Origin: an uncultured Idiomarina sp.
Lineage (GTDB): Bacteria; Pseudomonadota; Gammaproteobacteria; Enterobacterales; Alteromonadaceae
Assembly: GCA_946885915.1 (NCBI GenBank)
Contig: CAMPHF010000010.1
Coordinates: 32,414 to 96,413, forward strand
Length of the DNA: 64,000 nt
Direction: 5' to 3'
Both the position numbers and the translations under genes were made by a program. Of this stretch, positions 35,751 through 45,797 are shown in pieces; position 1 is the stretch's first letter; each line of letters opens with the position of its first letter. The notes under the pieces were generated by a model. The model did no database searches and had not been told where the DNA came from. It was given only the letters and a program-made list of their open reading frames with translations.

Positions 35751-37093
35751 GCCAAACTCCACTGGACACACCCACGCCCCCGAGTTGGCGTAGTGATTTA
35801 CGTATCTACCGTCAAGGTCGAGTCTGGCAGATATTTTTGCTAGGACTCGCCAGTGGCTTTCCGTGGGTGATGATCGGTTCGGCATTATCCGCATGGCTGC
35901 AAGCTGCTGGGGTCAGTCGCACAGAAATAGGTTTTCTCAGTGCGGTTGCCACCGTATTTGCCATCAACGCCTTGTGGTCCCCCCTAGTTGACCAGTTAAA
36001 GTTACCGCTAATGCGCCGTTGGCTCGGCCAGCGTAAAAGCTGGATAGCGCTATGTCAGCTGGTGATAGCAGCGGGCTGCATTGGCCTTAGCCAAATCGAT
36101 GCTAGCACCCAAACTCTTGCCATCGGCGGCTTTGCGCTTCTGATTGCGATTGCGGCTGCTACGCAAGATATTGCGATTGATGCATTTCGGATTGAATCTT
36201 TTACGCAAGCCGAGGGGCGTTTACAGTCTGCCGGCGCTGCCATGGCAACCGCCGGGTGGTGGACGGGTTTCAGTGGTTTAGGGGCAGTACCATTTTTTAT
36301 CGTCGGCAGCGATGAATCACTCTGGCAATTCGCCTATTTAGTGCTGGCGGGCATTATGTTAGTACTTACTTGTTCGCTAGTGTTTATGCGCAGCCCTGCA
36401 ACGACTGAATCGCAACCCGCGCGCCGCAAATCTTGGTTACATTGGTTACAAGGCACCTTAATCGATCCGCTCACTGATTTTTTCAAACGCAATGGCTGGC
36501 AATTCGCGCTGGCGATTTTAAGCTTTCTGCTTCTATTCAAAATTGGCGAAGCATTTTTAGGCCGAATGTCGATAGTGTTTTATAAAGAGGTTGGCTTTAG
36601 TAATGAACAAATCGGCACTTACTCTAAACTGATCAATTGGTGGGTCACTATTTTCTTCGCGGTTTTGGGAAGTTTGGTGAACTTAAGGTTGGGGGTTGTA
36701 CGCGGGCTATTTATTGGTGGTACCGCCATGGCCGCCAGTAACCTGATGTTTGCTTGGATTGCCGTCACCGGCCCGAGTATCCCGCTCCTCATTAGCGCCG
36801 TCGTGGTCGATGGGTTCACCGCCGCGTGGTCAACGGTGGCGTTTGTCGCTTTTATTAGCTTGTTGTGTAATCGCAGCTTTACTGCCACCCAATACGCACT
36901 ACTCGCATCCATAGGTACCATCGGCCGTACGGCTTTCGCTTCTTATAGTGGTTGGCTGGTAGACTGGTTACAGGGCAACTGGTCGCTATTTTTCATCCTT
37001 ACTGCATTGATGATTTTGCCTAGTTTGCTGATTTTATGGTTACTGCGGCATAAATTGACGGCGCTCGAGCAACAATTTCATCAGCAAGCTTAG
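35747..37093 (+). CDS. ampG: AmpG-family muropeptide permease (MFS)
   Basis: A 448-residue major facilitator protein with about twelve membrane segments and the AmpG pattern LGLASGFPWVMIGSALSAWL followed by DAFRIES. AmpG imports GlcNAc-anhydroMurNAc peptides for cell-wall recycling and so feeds AmpC beta-lactamase induction where present. The start GTG overlaps the cyclophilin stop (GTGA). Presence beside yajG supports the assignment. Confidence 0.9.
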   Translation: MSQTPLDTPTPPSWRSDLRIYRQGRVWQIFLLGLASGFPWVMIGSALSAWLQAAGVSRTEIGFLSAVATVFAINALWSPLVDQLKLPLMRRWLGQRKSWIALCQLVIAAGCIGLSQIDASTQTLAIGGFALLIAIAAATQDIAIDAFRIESFTQAEGRLQSAGAAMATAGWWTGFSGLGAVPFFIVGSDESLWQFAYLVLAGIMLVLTCSLVFMRSPATTESQPARRKSWLHWLQGTLIDPLTDFFKRNGWQFALAILSFLLLFKIGEAFLGRMSIVFYKEVGFSNEQIGTYSKLINWWVTIFFAVLGSLVNLRLGVVRGLFIGGTAMAASNLMFAWIAVTGPSIPLLISAVVVDGFTAAWSTVAFVAFISLLCNRSFTATQYALLASIGTIGRTAFASYSGWLVDWLQGNWSLFFILTALMILPSLLILWLLRHKLTALEQQFHQQA

Positions 37094-37111
37094 CCAAGGG
37101 TAACGGCTGCC

Positions 37112-38041
37112 ATGCAAAGATTTCAATATTGGAACATTGGCCAAGGTGCAGTTGGGTTGTTAGTAGCAAGTCACTTGCCGCCGCAGAGCATCGCATTGAA
37201 ACTCCGTGCGCCTCGAACTTCCGTCGCCAGCACCTTAAAATATGAACTTGTTGGTGCTACTGATGAGCAAAAGCACGGTAGCTCTATCGAATTACCCATA
37301 GTGAGCGCTCACCAGAGCGCACCCGAGCTCATGATTGCGGCACTAAAAGCCTATGATATACCCGCATTTGTTGCTGAATATCGCAACACTAAATGGGGCG
37401 AGCAGCCGCCACTTCTGTTGCTTAGCTACAACGGCATCCTGAGCGACGAAGACCAGTTATACGCCAATTTACCCATGGCATTTATGCTCACGACACACGG
37501 CGCATATCGTACCGGCAATCGTCTGATTCACGCAGGCATGGGCGCTACTTGGTTAGCTACATCAGCAGCGCTCAGCAACCAAAGGGTATGGCAGCAATTC
37601 GTTGCGACCTTAACCGCTACATTCGCGCCGGTTACCGTACTCAACAATGATGAATTAAGATATCGACGCTGGTGGAAGTTAGCTATTAACTGTTTGATCA
37701 ATCCGTTAACCGCTATTCACAACGTCACCAATGGTGAATTGTTAGCCCCTCGTTTCGCGGCGCGACTTAGTGAGCTTGCGCAGGAATTTTGCCAGCTCGC
37801 TGAGCATGAAGGGCTAATGTTCAATGTAGCGCAGATACTGGCTGATGTTCGCACCGTGGCCACCGCTACCGCAGCCAACCGCTCGTCTATGTTGGCTGAT
37901 GTGCAAGCCCAGCGGCGTACCGAAATTGAAGCGCTCAATGGTTTTTTGGTCCAGCAAGCAAAAAGGCACCAACTTGCGGTGCCTTTGCATGCCCAACTCG
38001 CGCTCCAAATTACCCAGCTTACAGACGCTTATCTTCAATAA
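37112..38041 (+). CDS. Ketopantoate reductase family protein (PanE/ApbA)
   Basis: A 309-residue NAD(P)-dependent reductase with GQGAVG in the N-terminal dinucleotide fold and the C-terminal ApbA signatures [16 protein letters not shown] and [20 protein letters not shown]. It would reduce 2-dehydropantoate to pantoate for coenzyme A. The N-terminal half is divergent, so the exact substrate is less sure. It overlaps the end of the convergent ribBX by 23 bases and contains that gene's terminator. Confidence 0.83.
   Translation: MQRFQYWNIGQGAVGLLVASHLPPQSIALKLRAPRTSVASTLKYELVGATDEQKHGSSIELPIVSAHQSAPELMIAALKAYDIPAFVAEYRNTKWGEQPPLLLLSYNGILSDEDQLYANLPMAFMLTTHGAYRTGNRLIHAGMGATWLATSAALSNQRVWQQFVATLTATFAPVTVLNNDELRYRRWWKLAINCLINPLTAIHNVTNGELLAPRFAARLSELAQEFCQLAEHEGLMFNVAQILADVRTVATATAANRSSMLADVQAQRRTEIEALNGFLVQQAKRHQLAVPLHAQLALQITQLTDAYLQ
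37962..37986 (-). terminator. Terminator of ribBX, inside the panE-like gene
   Basis: AAAGGCACC (37962-37970) pairs perfectly with GGTGCCTTT (37978-37986) around a seven-base loop. On the minus strand it is followed by TTTTTGC. It lies 33 bases past the ribBX stop but within the coding region of the convergent panE-like gene, so the same bases serve both. Confidence 0.75.
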
Positions 38042-39176
38042 AGTCAACTACTTCCAGACCAAATCCAGATAGCGCCGAATAGCGCTTCGGAGTGCTCAAT
38101 AAATGCATTTTGTGCACGCCTAAATCGGCTAAGATTTGCGAGCCTACACCCACATTGCGAGAGGCATTTGAGGCCGACGCTTTAGGCTGTCGTTCACCTA
38201 AATCTTCAGCTTCGAAGGTACGGACTTGCGCGATAAGATCGGCAGGCGTTTGTGGCTTACCGATAAACACCAACACCCCACCCTGCTCAGCAATATAAGA
38301 CATGGCATGGGGTAATGGCCAACTTCGCTTGGCCGCCCGCTCAGTCGCAAACAAGTCATTAAACGTATCTTGTAAATGAACCCGAACCGCTGTCACTTGC
38401 TCCGCTGAAATATCACCTTTCACCAAGGCATAGTGCACTTGATTATCGATGCTATCGCGATAGGTAATCAAATCGAACTCACCATAGGTTGTCGGTAGCT
38501 TACATTGGGCCACTCGCTCAACCGTCTTTTCTTTCATCGAGCGGTATTCAATTAAGTCGGCAATAGTGCCAATTTTAATACCGTGTGCAGCCGCAAATTT
38601 CTCAAGATCAGGGCGCCGGGCCATGGTGCCATCCTCATTCAGGATTTCCACGATAACCGCCGCCGGTTCAAAGCCCGCCAACCGTGCTAAATCACAACCT
38701 GCTTCGGTATGCCCAGCTCGACTTAACACGCCACCCGATTGCGCTTTGAGCGGAAAGATATGTCCAGGCATCACTAAATCTTCAGGCTTAGCATCTTTGG
38801 CGACCGCGGCCGCCACGGTGCGAGCCCTATCGGCGGCTGAAATACCGGTGGTAACCCCAGTCGCAGCTTCAATAGACACGGTAAAATTGGTCGCAAATGG
38901 CGAATGATTGCGATCAACCATGAGCGGTAAACGTAGCTGCGCGCAGCGCGCCTCGGTTAAGGTTAAGCAAATTAACCCACGCCCATAGCGCGCCATAAAA
39001 TTAATGGCTTCCGCGGTCACACACTCGGCGGCAAGAATAAGATCGCCTTCGTTTTCGCGATCTTCATCATCCATTAAGATAACCATCTTGCCTTGTTTAA
39101 AGTCAGCCAGCACTTCTTCGGTGGAGTGCAACCCCTCACGCGTTCCTGAGGTGACTGATTCTGCCTGCTGAACCAT
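38019..39176 (-). CDS. ribB: RibBX: DHBP synthase fused to a degenerate GTP cyclohydrolase II domain
   Basis: Residues about 15-215 form 3,4-dihydroxy-2-butanone-4-phosphate synthase, with [11 protein letters not shown] and [16 protein letters not shown]. Residues 216-385 resemble GTP cyclohydrolase II, but the zinc cysteines and the EGRG region are gone: the corresponding stretches read [19 protein letters not shown] and [10 protein letters not shown]. Such fusions are known as RibBX in proteobacteria and act only as DHBP synthase, so a separate RibA must exist elsewhere. Length 385. It follows ribD by 38 bases; ribE and ribH, often present here, are missing. Confidence 0.92.
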   Translation of the reverse strand: MVQQAESVTSGTREGLHSTEEVLADFKQGKMVILMDDEDRENEGDLILAAECVTAEAINFMARYGRGLICLTLTEARCAQLRLPLMVDRNHSPFATNFTVSIEAATGVTTGISAADRARTVAAAVAKDAKPEDLVMPGHIFPLKAQSGGVLSRAGHTEAGCDLARLAGFEPAAVIVEILNEDGTMARRPDLEKFAAAHGIKIGTIADLIEYRSMKEKTVERVAQCKLPTTYGEFDLITYRDSIDNQVHYALVKGDISAEQVTAVRVHLQDTFNDLFATERAAKRSWPLPHAMSYIAEQGGVLVFIGKPQTPADLIAQVRTFEAEDLGERQPKASASNASRNVGVGSQILADLGVHKMHLLSTPKRYSALSGFGLEVVDFIEDKRL

Positions 39177-39214
39177 GATAATTTTACCTTTCTGGTTAGG
39201 CGAAGCGCTGTTTG

Positions 39215-40375
39215 TTAGCGTTTCGCGTGCGCAATAATACGTATATCTGGACCGATTTGCCGAACATCAACGAGCTTCAACTCGGTCGCCTGTGCCAGTG
39301 ATTCAAGCGGCGTTCCCGCAAACATTGGCTGGGCGCCAGCACCTAGTAATTTCGGCGCCAGATAAAGAATAAATTCATCGACCATGCCGCTAGCAACTAA
39401 GCTACCGGCTAACCGTGCCCCACACTCGGTCCACACACTATTAATCGATAACTCGCCAAGCCGATGAAACACTTGGCTGAGTTCGAAGCCTGCGGACGTG
39501 GCATCAAGCACTTCAAAGTTAACCTGCGCTGGCCAATCAAATTGCTGATAATTAACTTTAGCCGCACTGCTGCAGACCACCATAATCGGCCCCGCTTCAG
39601 CAAATGCCGCTAGGTCTGGGGTGAGCTGGCCTTGGCGATCCAAAATAATCCGCAATGGTGGTGACCACTGCGCCAACTCCGGCTGCTGCTGCCGTTGCTC
39701 AAGCGTCCACTGTGGCCGCGCCGTTAACCGCGCGTTATCACCAATGACAGTGGCAGCCGTCGATAAAATAGCATGGCTTTGAGCGCGCCATAGCTGCACG
39801 TCAGCACGCGCGTCTGGACTTGTAATCCATTGACTCTTACCGTTAGCGAGCGCCGTGTTACCATCTAATGAGGCCGCCATTTTTAATCGCAACCAAGGCC
39901 GCCCTCGTTGTACGCGACTGAAGAAGGTTTGGTTTTGTTGTTGGGCTTCTGCGCTGAGTAATCCGATGTCCACCGCTATGCCTGCCGCGCGTAATTTATC
40001 AATACCGCGCCCCGCAACCTCGTGATAAGGGTCTAAAGTTGCAACAACGACGCGCGCAACTCTCGCGGCAATTAAAGCATCTGCACATGGCGGTGTACGG
40101 CCATGATGACTACAAGGTTCAAGGGTAACGTAGGCAGTTGCGGCACTTAGCAGAGCGCGCTCCGCAGGCTTGATCGATTGTAATGCATTAACTTCGGCGT
40201 GCGCAGTGCCGGCGCGCCAGTGAAACCCCTCGCCAATGACCTGCTCGCCAACCGCAATCACACAGCCGACACACGGATTAGGCGCTGCGGTAAAACGACC
40301 GCGCTCGGCGAGCGCGAGCGCGCGTTGCATGTGTCGATAATCAATGGCGCTAAATAACGCGGCAGCTTCGCTCAT
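39215..40375 (-). CDS. ribD: Bifunctional riboflavin deaminase/reductase RibD
   Basis: A 386-residue fusion. The N-terminal cytidine-deaminase-type domain has HAEVNAL and the zinc motif [14 protein letters not shown]. The C-terminal reductase domain contains [14 protein letters not shown]. It catalyses steps two and three of riboflavin synthesis. It lies 18 bases after nrdR, the usual nrdR-ribD order. Confidence 0.95.
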   Translation of the reverse strand: MSEAAALFSAIDYRHMQRALALAERGRFTAAPNPCVGCVIAVGEQVIGEGFHWRAGTAHAEVNALQSIKPAERALLSAATAYVTLEPCSHHGRTPPCADALIAARVARVVVATLDPYHEVAGRGIDKLRAAGIAVDIGLLSAEAQQQNQTFFSRVQRGRPWLRLKMAASLDGNTALANGKSQWITSPDARADVQLWRAQSHAILSTAATVIGDNARLTARPQWTLEQRQQQPELAQWSPPLRIILDRQGQLTPDLAAFAEAGPIMVVCSSAAKVNYQQFDWPAQVNFEVLDATSAGFELSQVFHRLGELSINSVWTECGARLAGSLVASGMVDEFILYLAPKLLGAGAQPMFAGTPLESLAQATELKLVDVRQIGPDIRIIAHAKR

Positions 40376-40393
40376 CGCATTGGGGTCGATAGA

Positions 40394-40843
40394 TTAGTCA
40401 TTCAGGCGAGCGATCTCTTCGCCAAATTCGCGGATATCTTCAAAGGCTCGGTATACCGACGCAAATCGAATATACGCAACCTTGTCGATAGACTTGAGGT
40501 TTTCCATCACCAAACTACCGATTGCGTGGCTGGTAACTTCACGCTCACCCGTTGCCCGCAAGTCAGATTTAATATGGTTTACTGCCTGCTCCATAATTTC
40601 TAAACTGACTGGACGCTTCTCCAGCGCCCGTAACAAACCGTTGCGCAATTTATCTTCATTGAACGGCTCGCGCGAGCCATCGTTCTTGATGACTCGCGGC
40701 ATGATCAACTCTGCCGTTTCAAAGGTCGTGAAGCGCTCTTTGCATTGACTACACTCGCGCCGACGCCGCACCGATGCACCTTCAGCAACAAGCCGTGAGT
40801 CGATCACTTTGGTATCTTGCACACCGCAAAATGGACAATGCAT
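40394..40843 (-). CDS. nrdR: Transcriptional repressor NrdR
   Basis: A 149-residue ATP-cone repressor of ribonucleotide reductase genes. It begins [17 protein letters not shown], with the zinc ribbon completed by CSQCKERF, then a classical ATP-cone ([19 protein letters not shown]). Normal length. It is placed between glyA and ribD on the same strand, as in many gammaproteobacteria. Confidence 0.97.
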   Translation of the reverse strand: MHCPFCGVQDTKVIDSRLVAEGASVRRRRECSQCKERFTTFETAELIMPRVIKNDGSREPFNEDKLRNGLLRALEKRPVSLEIMEQAVNHIKSDLRATGEREVTSHAIGSLVMENLKSIDKVAYIRFASVYRAFEDIREFGEEIARLND

Positions 40844-40883
40844 AGCAGCTCCTGGTTACCTATCCGGTAGTTTAGCTCAGCGC

Positions 40884-42140
40884 TTAACCATAAACCGGAA
40901 AGCGTTTACACAATGCTTTCACCTGCTCACGCACCGCTGTAATGACTTGCTCGTCGTTTAGATTGTCGAGTACATCACAAATCCAATTGGCCACTTGCTC
41001 AGCTTCTGGCTGCTTGAATCCTCGACGAGTAATCGCAGGGGTTCCCAAGCGTAACCCCGAAGTCACAAATGGTGAGCGCGGGTCGTTTGGTACGGAGTTT
41101 TTGTTCACCGTAATGAAAGCTTTACCAAGTGCTGCATCGGCATCTTTACCAGTGATGTCTTTGTCTATTAAATCAACTAAGAACAAGTGGTTTTGGGTGC
41201 CGCCAGAGACAATCTTATAACCGCGGGACTGCATTACCTTGACCATAGCATTGGCGTTATCTAACACTTGCTGCTGGTAGGCTTTAAACTCAGGCTCCAT
41301 GGCCTCTTTAAATGCCACCGCTTTTGCCGCAATCACGTGGCACAGAGGGCCACCTTGGCTGCCCGGAAACACACCGCTATTCAGTTTCTTGTGCAGCTCC
41401 GAATCTGTAGAACCACTTAAAATGAGGCCACTGCGTGGACCCGCAAGGGTTTTATGCGTGGTGGTGGTCACCACATCGGCAAATGGTACCGGGTTTGGGT
41501 ACAATCCCGCAGCAACTAACCCCGCAACATGCGCCATATCAACCAATAAGTAAGCGCCTACTTCGTCGGCAATGGCACGGAACTGTGCCCAATCGACAAT
41601 ACCTGAATAGGCAGAGAAGCCGGCAACGATTAATTTAGGTTTGTGCTTCAGCGCCAGCTCGCGAACTTCAGCGTAATTAATTTCGCCGCTCAGTTCGTCC
41701 AAACCATACTGTACTGCGTTGTAAAGCTTGCCTGAAAAGTTAACGTGAGAGCCGTGCGTTAAATGACCACCGTGCGCTAAGCTCATGCCCAACACAGTAT
41801 CACCCGCTTCCAGCAATGCTAAAAACACTGCCGAGTTAGCTTGCGAACCGGCATGTGGTTGTACGTTCGCATATTGCGCGCCGAACAGCTGCTTGGCCCG
41901 CTCAATCGCTAAATCTTCCACCACATCAACAAACTCACAACCGCCGTAATAACGCTTATGAGGATAGCCTTCTGCATACTTATTCGTGAGTTGTGAACCT
42001 TGAGCTTCCAGTACGCGTGGGCTGGTGTAATTTTCTGAAGCAATGAGCTCAATATGCTCTTCTTGGCGCGCCACTTCCTGCTGCATTGCCTGCCATAAAT
42101 CAGCATCATAATCGGCAATATTCATTTCGCGTTTTAACAT
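40884..42140 (-). CDS. glyA: Serine hydroxymethyltransferase GlyA
   Basis: PLP enzyme interconverting serine and glycine with tetrahydrofolate, the main one-carbon source; 418 residues. [16 protein letters not shown] at the N-terminus, YYGGCEFVD, and the PLP-lysine in [11 protein letters not shown] are all standard. The start is ATG 42140 after GAGGAG; a GTG one codon upstream is not preferred. Confidence 0.97.
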   Translation of the reverse strand: MLKREMNIADYDADLWQAMQQEVARQEEHIELIASENYTSPRVLEAQGSQLTNKYAEGYPHKRYYGGCEFVDVVEDLAIERAKQLFGAQYANVQPHAGSQANSAVFLALLEAGDTVLGMSLAHGGHLTHGSHVNFSGKLYNAVQYGLDELSGEINYAEVRELALKHKPKLIVAGFSAYSGIVDWAQFRAIADEVGAYLLVDMAHVAGLVAAGLYPNPVPFADVVTTTTHKTLAGPRSGLILSGSTDSELHKKLNSGVFPGSQGGPLCHVIAAKAVAFKEAMEPEFKAYQQQVLDNANAMVKVMQSRGYKIVSGGTQNHLFLVDLIDKDITGKDADAALGKAFITVNKNSVPNDPRSPFVTSGLRLGTPAITRRGFKQPEAEQVANWICDVLDNLNDEQVITAVREQVKALCKRFPVYG

Positions 42141-42205
42141 CACAACTCCTCACTTTCATAGTCCGCAGCAGACCTTTGTAGTTACTGGTGGTGCTTGCTG
42201 ATGAA

Positions 42206-42287
42206 GGCCGCTGACGACGGCCAGAATTGCTGCATATTCTAACCCGAAACACCGGCTTATGCCTACCTTTCACGCAAATGCTTTAGT
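42206..42287 (-). promoter_or_regulatory. glyA leader: hairpin and weak PurR-like site
   Basis: On the minus strand TAGAAT (42241-42236) is a possible -10. A GGCCG/CGGCC hairpin (42206-42222) lies in the leader. ACGCAAATGCTTTAGT (42272-42287) agrees with the PurR box at 10 of 12 fixed positions, and glyA is PurR-controlled in E. coli. The match is weak and could be chance. Confidence 0.25.
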
Positions 42288-42387
42288 GTCGTGCCAATAA
42301 GCATTAAACTATAGCGGTGATGACCTGACCGGTGCGGGTCAGAGTTACTAATTTTTGCCAAATTTACATGTGAGGTTGCTAGGTCTT

Positions 42388-44052
42388 ATGGCCCAATATA
42401 TATATTCGATGTCGCGGGTAAGCAAAGTAGTTCCGCCCAAGCGCACTATCTTGAAAGATATTTCATTATCATTTTTCCCCGGTGCGAAGATTGGCGTGTT
42501 AGGTCTAAATGGTGCGGGTAAATCTACCCTGTTACGCATTATGGCCGGCATTGATAAGGAAATTGATGGCGAAGCGCGCCCGCTAGCGGGCATCGACATT
42601 GGATACTTGCCGCAGGAACCTAAGCTTGACGAAGATAAAACGGTTCGTGAAATCGTGGAAGAGTCAGTTGCCGAGGTTAAGCAAGCACTCACTCGGTTAG
42701 ATGAAGTATACGCAGCCTATGCTGATGAAAATGCTGATTTTGATGCCTTGGCGAAAGAGCAAGGTCAGTTGGAAGCGATTATTCAAGCCAAGGACGGACA
42801 CAACCTCGAGCATATCTTAGATCGAGCCGCCGATGCCCTGCGCCTGCCTGATTGGGATACCAAAATTAAAGTCTTATCTGGTGGTGAGCGCCGCCGTGTA
42901 GCGATTTGCCGGTTATTACTGAGTAAGCCGGACATGCTCCTATTGGATGAGCCGACCAACCACTTGGATGCCGAATCTGTGGCGTGGTTAGAGCGCTTTT
43001 TACACGACTACGAAGGCACTGTGGTAGCCATTACGCACGACCGTTATTTCCTTGATAACGTTGCTGGCTGGATCTTAGAACTTGACCGTGGTTATGGTAT
43101 TCCGTGGGAAGGTAATTATTCCTCATGGCTAGAGCAAAAAGATAAACGCTTGGAGCAAGAGGAAAAACAAGAGCGCTCAAGACAACGCAGCATCAAGCAA
43201 GAATTGGAGTGGGTGCGGACCAACCCGAAAGGCCGCCAAGCGAAAAGCAAAGCTCGGATGGCGCGGTTTGAAGAGCTCCAGCAGAGCGATTATCAAAAAC
43301 GTAATGAAACAAATGAGCTCTTTATTCCACCTGGACCACGGCTTGGCGACAAAGTGCTCGAAGTTGAGCACGTGAGCAAAGCCTACGATGACCGGGTGTT
43401 AATTGATGATTTAAGTTTTACCGTACCGAAAGGCGCAATTGTTGGCATCATCGGCCCGAATGGCGCTGGTAAATCAACGCTATTTCGTATGATCAACGGC
43501 GCCGAGCAACCCGATAGTGGCAAAATTACACTCGGCGATACGGTGCAACTGGCAAGTGTTGATCAGTTCCGTGACAGTATGGATGCGAACAACACCGTAT
43601 GGCAGGAAATTTCCGAAGGTAGTGATGTACTGCGCATCGGTAACTTCGAAATTAACAGCCGCGCCTACGTTAGCCGCTTCAATTTCAAGGGTAATGACCA
43701 ACAGAAGTTTATTGGTGAATTATCAGGTGGTGAGCGTAACCGTGTGCACTTGGCCAAGTTACTGAAAGCCGGCGGCAACTTATTATTATTGGATGAGCCG
43801 ACCAACGACCTTGATGTTGAAACCTTGCGTGCACTAGAAGACGCATTGTTAGAATTCCCAGGGTCGGCGATGGTTATTTCGCATGACCGTTGGTTCTTAG
43901 ACCGCGTTGCCACGCATATTCTCGACTATCGTGATGAAGGCAAAATCAGCTTCTATGAAGGTAACTACAGCGATTACGAAGAGTATATGAAGAAAACCTT
44001 TGGTGACGATGCCATGGAACCACATCGCGTTCGTTATAAACCAATTAACTAA
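42388..44052 (+). CDS. ettA: Energy-dependent translational throttle protein EttA
   Basis: ABC-F protein of 554 residues with two ATPase domains (Walker A GLNGAGKST and GPNGAGKST; signatures LSGGERRRVA and LSGGERNRVH) and the arm and P-site tRNA-interacting linker between. It binds the ribosomal E site and slows the first peptide bond at low ATP. The start MAQYIYSM at 42388 fits E. coli EttA (555); the open frame begins 11 codons earlier. Confidence 0.95.
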   Translation: MAQYIYSMSRVSKVVPPKRTILKDISLSFFPGAKIGVLGLNGAGKSTLLRIMAGIDKEIDGEARPLAGIDIGYLPQEPKLDEDKTVREIVEESVAEVKQALTRLDEVYAAYADENADFDALAKEQGQLEAIIQAKDGHNLEHILDRAADALRLPDWDTKIKVLSGGERRRVAICRLLLSKPDMLLLDEPTNHLDAESVAWLERFLHDYEGTVVAITHDRYFLDNVAGWILELDRGYGIPWEGNYSSWLEQKDKRLEQEEKQERSRQRSIKQELEWVRTNPKGRQAKSKARMARFEELQQSDYQKRNETNELFIPPGPRLGDKVLEVEHVSKAYDDRVLIDDLSFTVPKGAIVGIIGPNGAGKSTLFRMINGAEQPDSGKITLGDTVQLASVDQFRDSMDANNTVWQEISEGSDVLRIGNFEINSRAYVSRFNFKGNDQQKFIGELSGGERNRVHLAKLLKAGGNLLLLDEPTNDLDVETLRALEDALLEFPGSAMVISHDRWFLDRVATHILDYRDEGKISFYEGNYSDYEEYMKKTFGDDAMEPHRVRYKPIN

Positions 44053-44062
44053 GCGCGCTTGG

Positions 44063-44815
44063 TTAGATTAATTGTGGCAGCAAGGCAACCCCTTGCTTGC
44101 CACAAATCCACTCAATTTGAACACCAAATACCGCTGCAACTCGTTCTGGCGAAAGTACCTCTGCAGGCGTTCCGTCGGCCACTAACTGCCCCTCATGTAA
44201 CAACCAAATGCGATCAGCAAAGCGAGCTGCTAGGGCTAGATCGTGCAGCGCGACCAGAACTATTCGTTGTTGCGCTTGGGTATGTAAAGAACAGAGCGTC
44301 GTCAGTTGATGCTTTATATCTAAGCTCGCACAGGGCTCATCAACTAACAACAAGGGCAGCTCTCCTATCATCGCGCGCGCCAACAACACTCGTTGTTGTT
44401 CACCGCCAGAAAGCTCAGTAAAGCAGCGCTCGGCAAACTCAGTCAGATGTAGTTGTGCTAGCACCTTCGTTAACCGCGACTCAACAACAGCAGGCGTGAT
44501 AAACGAGGGTAACCCAAGCTTAATCAGCTCAATGACGCGAATGGGCCAGGCCACATGCTCATGTTGGGGCAAATAACTTCGCCACCGAGCTTGCTCCGCG
44601 GCAGTCATGCCTGGCAACGATTGCCCGTGCCAGCGCACCTCTCCCTCGCTTGGCAGCAACCCAGCAATAGCATTCAATAAACTTGACTTGCCAGCACCAT
44701 TTGGACCAATCACCGCGATAAGTTGTGGGCTATCGACCCGCGCGCTTACCCCTGCTAAGCGCGGTCGTTGCAGCTGAGGATGGCTACGCAAGGTCAGGTC
44801 TTGTAGTTCAAGCAT
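44063..44815 (-). CDS. btuD: FecCD-type ABC importer ATPase (BtuD-like)
   Basis: A 250-residue ATP-binding subunit with Walker A GPNGAGKSSLLNAI, signature LSGGEQQRVLLARAM and Walker B LLLVDEP. It is the third gene of a btuF-btuC-btuD-like set and overlaps btuC by eight bases. ATG 44815 is preferred over the GTG one codon upstream. Substrate could be cobalamin or a ferric siderophore/haem; sequence alone does not settle it. Confidence 0.83.
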   Translation of the reverse strand: MLELQDLTLRSHPQLQRPRLAGVSARVDSPQLIAVIGPNGAGKSSLLNAIAGLLPSEGEVRWHGQSLPGMTAAEQARWRSYLPQHEHVAWPIRVIELIKLGLPSFITPAVVESRLTKVLAQLHLTEFAERCFTELSGGEQQRVLLARAMIGELPLLLVDEPCASLDIKHQLTTLCSLHTQAQQRIVLVALHDLALAARFADRIWLLHEGQLVADGTPAEVLSPERVAAVFGVQIEWICGKQGVALLPQLI

Positions 44816-45797
44816 CACTGCTAGCTCGCGTTTGCTGCTGTAACAATAACACCAATATTGGGGTGCCGATGAGCGCGGTTACCACGCCAACTTGCAATTC
44901 ATTTGGGGTTGGCAACCATTGTGCGAGGGCATCACAAAGCAACAATAATAAGGCGCCGAGCCATGCCGATGCCAAGATCAGTTGACGCGGTTGAGATAAA
45001 CCCAATTGGCGCGCAATGTGTGGTGCCATTAAGCCAATGAAACCGATAAGGCCTACACTGACGACTAAACAACCACTGAGCAAGGCGGTCGCGATAAATA
45101 ACTGATTACGGTGTCGTTGCACGTTAAAGCCCAGAGTTTGCACGGTCGCTTCGGACAACACTAACGCTTGCAGAAAAGGCTGTTGACGGACCACAACCCA
45201 AATGGCCAACAACAAGCCGGGCGTTAATATCAATACATCCTGCCAACTCCGATGGGCGAGCGATCCTAACATCCATAAACTCCACTCTTGGTAGGCAAAT
45301 GGACTTGGCGCTAGATTCAATAACAGTGCCATGAGCGCGCTCGCAAACATTCCCACCGCAATCCCTGCTAACAATAATTGCATAGTACTGCGCCGAGCAC
45401 CTAGCCAGAGCACTAATGCCAGCCCTAATAGCGCACCGCCAAACGCAAACCATGGCAGTAACCACCCCTGCCACATACCGGTACCGAGTAATTGGAAGTA
45501 AAGAATCGCCACAACCACCACACTTGCGCTTTGCCCCACTCCTAAAATACTTGGTTCGGCAAGCGGATTGCGCAGTAATATTTGTAGAATGGCGCCGGCA
45601 ATCGCTAGGCCAGCACCGGCAATAATCGCTAGTACTAGGCGTGGTAAACGCAGCTCAAGGAGAATTATTTGTTCCGTCCCGGTAAGCGGCCAATGCAACA
45701 ACGCACTTGGTCCCGCAGAAAGATGGAGCAGAACTAAAATACTGCTGAGCAGCAACCACCACCCCCAATGCCACCTTTTAGTTCGATGTTGCTGCAT
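44808..45797 (-). CDS. btuC: FecCD-type ABC importer permease (BtuC-like)
   Basis: A 329-residue permease with about ten hydrophobic segments and the FecCD motifs ELRLPRLVLAIIAGAGLAIAG near the N-terminus and GLIGFIGLMAPHIARQ later. Overlaps the btuF end by 20 bases and the ATPase gene by eight, so the three are coupled. ATG 45797 is used; a TTG one codon upstream is less likely. Confidence 0.86.
   Translation of the reverse strand: MQQHRTKRWHWGWWLLLSSILVLLHLSAGPSALLHWPLTGTEQIILLELRLPRLVLAIIAGAGLAIAGAILQILLRNPLAEPSILGVGQSASVVVVAILYFQLLGTGMWQGWLLPWFAFGGALLGLALVLWLGARRSTMQLLLAGIAVGMFASALMALLLNLAPSPFAYQEWSLWMLGSLAHRSWQDVLILTPGLLLAIWVVVRQQPFLQALVLSEATVQTLGFNVQRHRNQLFIATALLSGCLVVSVGLIGFIGLMAPHIARQLGLSQPRQLILASAWLGALLLLLCDALAQWLPTPNELQVGVVTALIGTPILVLLLQQQTRASSDA

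Noticed and set aside
39177..39214. FMN riboswitch before ribBX
   Set aside because: The gap is only 38 bases, too short for an RFN element, and no conserved segments are seen.
43177..43913. Minus-strand open frames within ettA
   Set aside because: They are antisense shadows of a well-conserved ABC-F gene with no ribosome sites.
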